From positions 1-64,000 of the forward strand of contig NZ_JBFNQN010000014.1 of assembly GCF_040796495.1 (NCBI RefSeq): DNA of 64,000 bases. Direction: 5' to 3'. The notes under the pieces are model-generated. The model ran no database searches, was not told where the DNA came from, and saw nothing but the letters and a program-made list of their open reading frames with translations. Origin of the DNA: Kineococcus endophyticus (GTDB taxonomy: Bacteria > Actinomycetota > Actinomycetes > Actinomycetales > Kineococcaceae). The stretch's first letter is position 1. Every line of letters starts with the position of its first letter. The position numbers were made by a program, and so were the translations under genes. Shown piece by piece: positions 55,801 to 64,000 of the stretch.

Positions 55801-56742
55801 TCAGAGGGTGCGGGCGAGGGCGACGGCGATGCCGTCGAGGATGTCGTGCTCGCTGGTGACGACCTCGGTGACGCCCGCCCGTCCGGCCACGTGCTCGAGG
55901 ACGCTCGCCCAGACGAGGGCACCGGCGCCGATGACGTCGACGCGGCCGGGGTGGACGAAGGGCATCGCGGCGCGCTCGGCGCGGGTGGCGTGCAGCAGCC
56001 GTTCGCACGCCGCGAGCACCTGCTCCAGCGGCAGCCGGACGCCGTGCAGGCAGCCGGGCACGTACTCGGTGAGGTCGACGGCCGCGGCGGTGAGCGTCGT
56101 GACGGACCCGGCGACGCCGACGAGCGTGCGCGTCCGCTCGACGGGGACGTCGCTGCCGGCGAGGACGGCCCGCACGTCGGCACGGGCGGCGGCGACCTCG
56201 TCCGGCGTGGGCGGGTCGCCGTGCAGGTGGCGCTCGGTCATCCGGACCGAGCCCATGTCGAGGGACCGGGCCGCGCGGACGACGTCGTCGCCGAGGACGA
56301 GCTCGGTGGACCCGCCGCCGAGGTCGACGACGAGGTACGGGGACTCCTCGGGCGCGAGGTCGGCCGTGGCGCCCGCGAAGCTCAGCGCCGCCTCCTCCTC
56401 CCCGGTGACGACGTCGGGGTCGACCCCCAGCCGGGTGCGGACGCCTGCGGCGAACTCCTCGCGGTTGGACACGTCCCGCGACGCCGACGTCGCGACGAAG
56501 CGGACGGCCTCGGGTGCGTGCCGGGCCACGAGCTCCGCGGCGCGGTCGAGGGCGGCGAAGGTGCGCTCGAGCGCCTCGGGCGCGAACGCGCCGGTGCGGT
56601 CGACGCCCTGACCGAGGCGGACGACCTCCATCGTCCGTTCCAGCTCGTGGGCGGCCCCCGTGGCGGGGTCGACGTCGGCGACGAGCAGGCGCAGGGAGTT
56701 CGTGCCGCAGTCCACGGCCGCGACGCGACGGACGGCGCTCAC
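55801..56742 (-). CDS. ppx: exopolyphosphatase / Ppx-GppA family phosphatase
   Basis: Cytosolic phosphatase of 313 residues acting on polyphosphate and/or pppGpp. Actin-like ATPase-fold motifs: AAVDCGTNSLRLLVADVD (phosphate 1), FVATSASRDVSNREEF, TGEEEAALSFAGA, and VVDLGGGSTELVLG (phosphate 2). The short length (single-domain type) matches the mycobacterial Rv1026 form, which favours short polyphosphate. GTG 56742 overlaps the DUF501 stop (GTGA). It is the last gene of the eno-ftsB-DUF501-ppx block, in the same order as Rv1023-Rv1026. Confidence 0.93.
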   Translation of the reverse strand: MSAVRRVAAVDCGTNSLRLLVADVDPATGAAHELERTMEVVRLGQGVDRTGAFAPEALERTFAALDRAAELVARHAPEAVRFVATSASRDVSNREEFAAGVRTRLGVDPDVVTGEEEAALSFAGATADLAPEESPYLVVDLGGGSTELVLGDDVVRAARSLDMGSVRMTERHLHGDPPTPDEVAAARADVRAVLAGSDVPVERTRTLVGVAGSVTTLTAAAVDLTEYVPGCLHGVRLPLEQVLAACERLLHATRAERAAMPFVHPGRVDVIGAGALVWASVLEHVAGRAGVTEVVTSEHDILDGIAVALARTL

Positions 56743-57257
56743 GCGTCGGACGGGGTGTGCGGGCAGGTGGCGGGCCAGCCGCCGTCGGCGGCGAGCCGTT
56801 CCAGCGTCTCGTCCCCGATGGGGTTGACGCCCGGGCCCGCGGCGAGGGCGTGCCCGACGAGCGCGTGCAGGCACTTCACGCGGGTGGGCATCCCCCCGCA
56901 GGAGATCCCGGCGATCTCGGGGACGTCGGCGTCGCCCAGCGCGGCGCGGCGGCGCAGCAGGTCCTCGTGGGCGCGCTGGTAGGCGGCCGCGAGCTCGGGG
57001 TCGGCGGCGATCCGGTCGGTCATCTCGCGCATGAGGCCCGACGCCTCGAGGGTGCTGATGGCCCCGGCGGCGACCGGGTCCACGAGGTAGTACGTCGTCG
57101 GGAACGGCGTGCCGTCCGGCAGTCGCGGTGCGGTCTCGACGACGTCCGGGCGACCGCAGCGGCAGCGGTGGGCGATGCCGACGACACCGCGCGGGACCCG
57201 GCCCAGCCGGCCGGCGATGCTGTCCAGATCGGCCTGGGTGGCGGGGGTCGAGCTCAC
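56739..57257 (-). CDS. DUF501 domain protein (Rv1025-like)
   Basis: A 172-residue protein conserved in actinobacteria. Family marks are RVPRGVVGIAHRCRCGRPDVV, FPTTYYLVDP, and GISCGGMPTRVKCLHALVGH. Four cysteines and two histidines in CRCGRP, SCGGMP and VKCLH suggest a metal site. The function is unknown; constant linkage to ppx and the FtsB-like gene suggests a division or phosphate-related role (inference). GAGAAGG lies upstream of GTG 57257. Confidence 0.9.
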   Translation of the reverse strand: MSSTPATQADLDSIAGRLGRVPRGVVGIAHRCRCGRPDVVETAPRLPDGTPFPTTYYLVDPVAAGAISTLEASGLMREMTDRIAADPELAAAYQRAHEDLLRRRAALGDADVPEIAGISCGGMPTRVKCLHALVGHALAAGPGVNPIGDETLERLAADGGWPATCPHTPSDA

Positions 57258-57286
57258 GGCCTGCCTTCTCGGGGTGCGCTGGGGGG

Positions 57287-57922
57287 CTAGGGGGTGCTGC
57301 TGGAGCTGGTGCCGGACGAGCCGAGACCGGGGGTGACCGGCGGCGGCGCGTCGCCCGGGTTGCCTGCCAACCGCAGCGACTCCCAGACGTTCTCGTACCA
57401 GGCGGCCGACGGCTTCGGGACCGTCGTGGCGGCCTGCTGCGGGGACACGGCATCGGCGTCGCTGCTGCCGTCGACGACGTAGGGCACCTCGCCGGGCATG
57501 ACGTACCGCAGCCGCTCACGGGCCTGGACGATCACGTACGCGTCGTCGTTCCAGCGGGCCTGCTCGGCCTTCGCGGCCGCGAGGTCGTCCTGCTGCTGGG
57601 CGATCTGGGCGTTGAGCCGGCCGATCTCCGAGCGCTGCTCCAGCCACTTCTGCAGGCTGGGGACGAGGAAGATCGCCAGCAGCAGGACGACGGCCGACAG
57701 CACGAGGACGCGCGGTCCGCGGGTGCGCCGACGTTCGGCCGGGCTCATCGTCGCGGCGCTGCGGCCACGGGCCGCCGGCGCCGGGCGCGACCCGTTGCGG
57801 GCCGTGCTGCCGGGGCCGCGTCCCGCCGCCGGGCGCGCGCTCTGCCGGGGTGCGCCACCGCGCCCCGCAGCCCCCGCCGAGCGGGAGGGGCTGCGGGGCG
57901 CAGTCGGACGTCGCGTCGCCAT
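57287..57922 (-). CDS. septum formation initiator family protein (FtsB/DivIC-like)
   Basis: Bitopic division protein of 211 residues. A basic, Pro/Ala/Arg-rich cytoplasmic N terminus of about 70 residues precedes a single membrane helix (VLVLSAVVLLLAIFLVPSLQ). A short coiled coil (RSEIGRLNAQIAQQQDDLAA) and the conserved DDAYVIVQARERLRYVMPGE follow, then a disordered Ser/Pro tail. It acts with FtsL/FtsQ equivalents in the divisome. It corresponds to Rv1024 and lies directly downstream of eno. Confidence 0.9.
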   Translation of the reverse strand: MATRRPTAPRSPSRSAGAAGRGGAPRQSARPAAGRGPGSTARNGSRPAPAARGRSAATMSPAERRRTRGPRVLVLSAVVLLLAIFLVPSLQKWLEQRSEIGRLNAQIAQQQDDLAAAKAEQARWNDDAYVIVQARERLRYVMPGEVPYVVDGSSDADAVSPQQAATTVPKPSAAWYENVWESLRLAGNPGDAPPPVTPGLGSSGTSSSSTP

Positions 57923-57958
57923 GGGGTCCAGCTTCTCCCGGAGGCGTCGATCGAGCGG

Positions 57959-60657
<2,699 letters not shown>

Positions 60658-60668
60658 GAGCCGCGACC

Positions 60669-61331
60669 CTACCGACCGGAGACGTGCTCCGAGGCGGCCT
60701 CGGCCCGGCGCGCGTCGACCTCCAGCGCCCGCGTCGCCCCGCGCAGCGCCGCCTCGGGGTCCACGCCCGCGGCGCGGGCGCGGCGGACGAGGGCGAGCAG
60801 CTCAGCCCCCACGTGCTCCTCGGTCAGCCCCTCCTCGGGGTCGGCGGGGGTGTCCAACCCGTTGCGCTGCAACCGCCCCAGGACCTTGTCGGCGCGCGCC
60901 AGCGCCGGCAGCTGCAGCGGGATGCCGTCCAGGACGCTGTCGCGGCGCTTCTCGGTCGCCTTGATGGCGTCCCACCCGGCCTGCAGGTCCTCGGCGACGG
61001 CCTCGCCGGCGAACACGTGCGGGTGGCGCCGCTCCAGCTTCGCGACGAGCGCCGCGGCGACGTCGTCGATGTCGAAGGGCTGCTCGGCGTCCTCCTGGGC
61101 GACGCGGGCGTGGAAGACGACCTGCAGCAGCACGTCCCCGAGCTCGTCCCGCAGCTCCTCGCGCGTGCCGTTCTCCACGGCGTCGACGACCTCGTAGCTC
61201 TCCTCGACCAGGTAGGGCAGGAGCGAGGCGTGCGTCTGCTGCGCGTCCCACGGGCAGCCGCCGGGCGAGCGGAGCCGGTCCATGACGGCGACGAGGTCGA
61301 GGAGCGTGCTGCCGGGCGCCGGGTCGGTCAT
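60669..61331 (-). CDS. mazG: nucleoside triphosphate pyrophosphohydrolase MazG
   Basis: Hydrolyses (d)NTPs to NMP and pyrophosphate, including damaged nucleotides. The 220-residue single-MazG-domain form has GGCPWDAQQTHASLLPYLVE, the metal-binding EESYEVVDA and ELRDELGDVLLQVVFHA, and the block RRHPHVFAG. It corresponds to Rv1021, adjacent to mfd as here (separated only by a Uma2 gene). TACCGT ends six bases before ATG 61331 and no ribosome-binding site is seen, so the mRNA is probably leaderless. Confidence 0.93.
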   Translation of the reverse strand: MTDPAPGSTLLDLVAVMDRLRSPGGCPWDAQQTHASLLPYLVEESYEVVDAVENGTREELRDELGDVLLQVVFHARVAQEDAEQPFDIDDVAAALVAKLERRHPHVFAGEAVAEDLQAGWDAIKATEKRRDSVLDGIPLQLPALARADKVLGRLQRNGLDTPADPEEGLTEEHVGAELLALVRRARAAGVDPEAALRGATRALEVDARRAEAASEHVSGR

Positions 61332-61406
61332 GGGGCCACGGTACGAGTGCCCCGTCGCGAGCCTGCGCTCCACCATCGGCTCAGGACTCAGGAGGAGGCG
61401 AGTGCG

Positions 61407-61955
61407 ATGTCGGTGACCACACCACTGCCCGCTGGCGAGCCCATGACCTGGGACGAGTACGAGGCGATGCCGGATGACCCCCACCGTGAGTACATCGACG
61501 GGATGGCTGTCGTGACCCCCGCGCCTGGCCTGCGGCACCAGAGGATCTCCGTCGCACTGGTGACTGGGCTGCGCGAGGTCCTCCCCCCCACGCACGACGC
61601 GACGGTGGCGTGGGGCTGGAAACCGGGGAGGGACGAGTTCATCCCCGACGTCCTCGTCTGGGCCCGCGCGGACGAGACGGACGACCGGCGGTTCACCGGC
61701 ACCCCGGCACTGGTGGTGGAGGTGCTCGCCACCAACCGCCGCGACGATCTCCTGCTCAAGATGACCAAGTACGCCGCCTCCGGCCTGCCCCGCTACTGGA
61801 TCGTCGACCCTCGCGAGCGCACGCTGTCGGTCCACGTGCTGGACGACAGCGGCGTGTTCCGCGCCGACCGGGTCCTGCGGGACGGCGACCCCGCCGTCCC
61901 GCTCGACGTGGGTCCCGCGAGTCTCGTCGTCGATCTCAGAACCCTCCTGCCCTGA
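61407..61955 (+). CDS. Uma2 family (DUF820) endonuclease-like protein
   Basis: A 182-residue protein with a PD-(D/E)xK nuclease-like core: PMTWDEYEAMPDDPHREYIDG at the start, DEFIPDVLVWARADE with the metal-binding Asp, and LVVEVLATNRRDDLLLKMTK with Glu and Lys, then YAASGLPRYWIVDPRERTL. The family is common in cyanobacteria and actinobacteria and usually dispersed; its role is unknown. GGAGGAG precedes ATG 61407. It sits between mazG and mfd, which are neighbours in mycobacteria, so it is probably an insertion. Confidence 0.87.
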   Translation: MSVTTPLPAGEPMTWDEYEAMPDDPHREYIDGMAVVTPAPGLRHQRISVALVTGLREVLPPTHDATVAWGWKPGRDEFIPDVLVWARADETDDRRFTGTPALVVEVLATNRRDDLLLKMTKYAASGLPRYWIVDPRERTLSVHVLDDSGVFRADRVLRDGDPAVPLDVGPASLVVDLRTLLP

Positions 61956-61958
61956 TGC

Positions 61959-64000
61959 CTACCGCGCCCCCGCCGCCGCGACGGAGGCGGACTGCTCGAG
62001 CAGCACGGCGTTCACGAACTCCGTCGCCCACGACAGCATCTCGGCGTCGCGCAACGGTTTCCCGCCGATGCGCGCCGTCATGGGGGCCGGCACGAGGGCG
62101 ACGTCGAGGGCGGGTTTGAGGATCGTCCCCGGGTAGAGCCGCTTGAGGCGAAGTTCCCGCGACTCCGGCAGGCTGACCGGCGCGAACCGCACCTGCTTGC
62201 CCATGAGCGCGACCTCGCGCAGTCCGCCCTGGCGGGCGGCGATGCGGAACTTCGCGACCTCCAGCAGGTTGAGGACCGGCTGCGGCGGAGTGCCGTAGCG
62301 GTCGACGAGCTCGGCGTGCAGCTCGACGAGGTCCTGCGCGGAGTCGGCGGCGGCCAGGCGCCGGTAGGCCTCCAGCCGCAGCCGCTCGGACGGCACGTAG
62401 TCGTGCGGCAGGTGCGCGTCGACCGGCAGCTCGATCTTGACCTCGGTGGGTTCGGGTTCGGCGTCCTCGTTCGCCGCGCCGGGGACCTTGTTGCGCACGT
62501 CGGCGACGGCGTCGGCCACCATCCGCATGTAGAGGTCGAACCCGACGCCGGCGATGTGGCCCGACTGCTCCCCGCCGAGCATGTTCCCGGCGCCGCGGAT
62601 CTCGAGGTCCTTCATCGCGACGGCCATGCCCGAGCCGAGGTCGGTGTGCTGGGCGATGGTCGCGAGCCGGTCGTGCGCGGTCTCGGTGAGGGGCTTCTCC
62701 GGCGGGAACAGGAAGTAGGCGTAGGCCCGTTCGCGACCACGCCCGACGCGGCCGCGGAGCTGGTGCAGCTGCGACAGCCCCATGGTGTCGGCGCGCTCGA
62801 CGATGAGGGTGTTGGCGTTGGAGATGTCCAGGCCCGTCTCGACGATCGTCGTGCAGACGAGCACGTCGAAGCGCTTCTCCCAGAAGTCGACGACGACCTG
62901 CTCGAGGCGGTGCTCACCCATCTGCCCGTGCGCCGTGGCGATGCGCGCCTCGGGGACGAGTTCCTTGAGGCGGGCCGCCGTGCGCTCGATGGAGGACACG
63001 CGGTTGTGGACGTAGAACACCTGGCCCTCGCGCAGGAGTTCGCGCCGGATCGCCGCGGTGACCTGCTTCTCCTCCTGGCCGCCCACGTAGGTCAGGACGG
63101 GGTGACGCTCCTCCGGCGGCGTCGCGAGCGTGGACATCTCGCGGATCCCGGTGACCGCCATCTCCAGCGTGCGCGGGATGGGCGTGGCGCTCATGGCGAG
63201 CACGTCGACGTTGGTGCGCAACGTCTTCAGCGCCTCCTTGTGCTCGACGCCGAAGCGCTGCTCCTCGTCGACGATCACCAGACCGAGGTCCTTGAACTTC
63301 ACCTCCCCGGAGATGAGGCGGTGGGTGCCGATGACGACGTCGACGGAACCGTCGGCGAGCCCGGCCATCGTCTCCTTCGCGTCCCCGCCGGGGGTGAACC
63401 GCGACAGCGGTTTGACCGACACCGGGAACTGCGCGTACCGCTCGGCGAACGTCTTGAAGTGCTGCTGCACGAGCAGCGTCGTGGGCACGAGGACGGCGAC
63501 CTGCTTGCCGTCCTGGACGGCCTTGAACGCGGCGCGCAGGGCGATCTCCGTCTTGCCGTACCCGACGTCACCGCAGATCAGCCGGTCCATCGGGATCGGC
63601 TTCATCATGTCGGCCTTGACCTCGTCGATGCTGGCCAGCTGGTCCGGCGTCTCGACGTAGGGGAAGGCGTCCTCCAGCTCGCGCTGCCAGGGGGTGTCGC
63701 CACCGAACTGGTACCCCTTGGTCGCCATCCGCGCGGAGTACAGGCGGATGAGGTCGCCGGCGATCTCCTTGACCGCCTTGCGCGCCTTGCTCTTGGTCTT
63801 GGCCCAGTCCGAGCCGCCCATCTTCGACAGCGTCGGCGCCTCGCCCCCGGTGTACCGGGTGACCTGGTCCAGGGTGTCGGTCGGCACGAACAACCGGTCC
63901 CCCGGCTGCCCGCGCTTGCTGGCGGCGTACTCCAGCACGAGGTACTCGCGCGTGGCGCCCTGGATGGTGCGCTGGACCATCTCGACGAACCGCCCGATGC
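61959..64000 (-). CDS. mfd: transcription-repair coupling factor Mfd, C-terminal part (cut by window edge)
   Basis: SF2 translocase that removes stalled RNA polymerase and recruits UvrA. At least 680 C-terminal residues are visible; the coding frame runs on past position 64000, so an ATG at 63980 is internal. The RNA-polymerase-interacting region ([16 protein letters not shown]) is followed by translocase motifs: Walker [42 protein letters not shown], and motif [20 protein letters not shown] with [16 protein letters not shown]. The TRCF C-terminal domain ends the protein. The UvrB-homology N-terminal half lies outside the window. Confidence 0.96.
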   Translation of the reverse strand, partial: IGRFVEMVQRTIQGATREYLVLEYAASKRGQPGDRLFVPTDTLDQVTRYTGGEAPTLSKMGGSDWAKTKSKARKAVKEIAGDLIRLYSARMATKGYQFGGDTPWQRELEDAFPYVETPDQLASIDEVKADMMKPIPMDRLICGDVGYGKTEIALRAAFKAVQDGKQVAVLVPTTLLVQQHFKTFAERYAQFPVSVKPLSRFTPGGDAKETMAGLADGSVDVVIGTHRLISGEVKFKDLGLVIVDEEQRFGVEHKEALKTLRTNVDVLAMSATPIPRTLEMAVTGIREMSTLATPPEERHPVLTYVGGQEEKQVTAAIRRELLREGQVFYVHNRVSSIERTAARLKELVPEARIATAHGQMGEHRLEQVVVDFWEKRFDVLVCTTIVETGLDISNANTLIVERADTMGLSQLHQLRGRVGRGRERAYAYFLFPPEKPLTETAHDRLATIAQHTDLGSGMAVAMKDLEIRGAGNMLGGEQSGHIAGVGFDLYMRMVADAVADVRNKVPGAANEDAEPEPTEVKIELPVDAHLPHDYVPSERLRLEAYRRLAAADSAQDLVELHAELVDRYGTPPQPVLNLLEVAKFRIAARQGGLREVALMGKQVRFAPVSLPESRELRLKRLYPGTILKPALDVALVPAPMTARIGGKPLRDAEMLSWATEFVNAVLLEQSASVAAAGAR

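Overview
The window is very GC-rich DNA from an actinobacterium. Most genes start with GTG, adjacent genes often overlap by four bases (GTGA), and several starts have no ribosome-binding site but carry a TANNNT -10 box 6-8 bases upstream (leaderless mRNAs). Mycothiol S-conjugate amidase (Mca), DUF4307, DUF501 and a mycobacterial-type PIN-PhoH protein all point to Actinobacteria. The gene mix suggests a Kineococcus-like organism; that is an inference, not something proved here.

Much of the housekeeping content matches neighbours in the Mycobacterium tuberculosis map between about Rv1020 and Rv1098: mfd, mazG, enolase, the FtsB/DivIC-like protein, DUF501, ppx, cbs, metB, greA, DUF4307, mca, a small membrane protein, a thioredoxin-domain protein, hemolysin III, a cis-prenyltransferase, phoH2 and fumarase. 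Here that core is reordered and interleaved with accessory carbon-uptake and regulatory modules.

Layout. 0.17-4.6 kb: a complete LpqY-SugABC-like sugar ABC importer on the minus strand behind a palindromic operator. 4.7-12.1 kb: fumC, a Na+/H+ antiporter, rpsD, a DUF2470-like protein, a secreted SLT-type muralytic protein and phoH2. 12.4-21 kb: uppS, an orphan Tat-type sugar-binding lipoprotein, then the hemolysin III / thioredoxin / small membrane protein / mca / DUF4307 / greA block. 21-31.3 kb: an AI-2E-type permease, a MoxR-like ATPase and its vWA partner separated by three minus-strand genes (including mmsA), an MFS exporter and metB. 31.3-35.4 kb: msrA and a three-gene signalling operon (response regulator, histidine kinase, degenerate kinase-like protein). 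35.4-38.6 kb: a divergent sugar-catabolism pair sharing a LacI-type operator. 38.7-41.7 kb: a MacAB-like export operon. 41.8-49.8 kb: a LacI-controlled sugar/sugar-acid cluster (two Gfo/Idh oxidoreductases, two permeases, binding protein, ManD-like dehydratase) with no ATPase of its own. 49.8-64 kb: cbs, a Bax1-I protein, tRNA-Leu(UAA) with a broken upstream copy of its 5' half, a type II NADH dehydrogenase-like protein, uracil-DNA glycosylase, ppx, DUF501, ftsB-like, eno, a FAIM1-like small protein, a ROK protein without zinc cysteines, mazG, a Uma2 protein and the 3' part of mfd.

I saw no CRISPR array, rRNA, insertion sequence or prophage. The features most worth following are the divergent LacI control region with three operator-like sites, the kinase/degenerate-kinase pair, the terminator-like hairpin in the greA leader, the truncated tRNA-Leu copy, a probable CTG start for manD, and the FAIM1-like protein.
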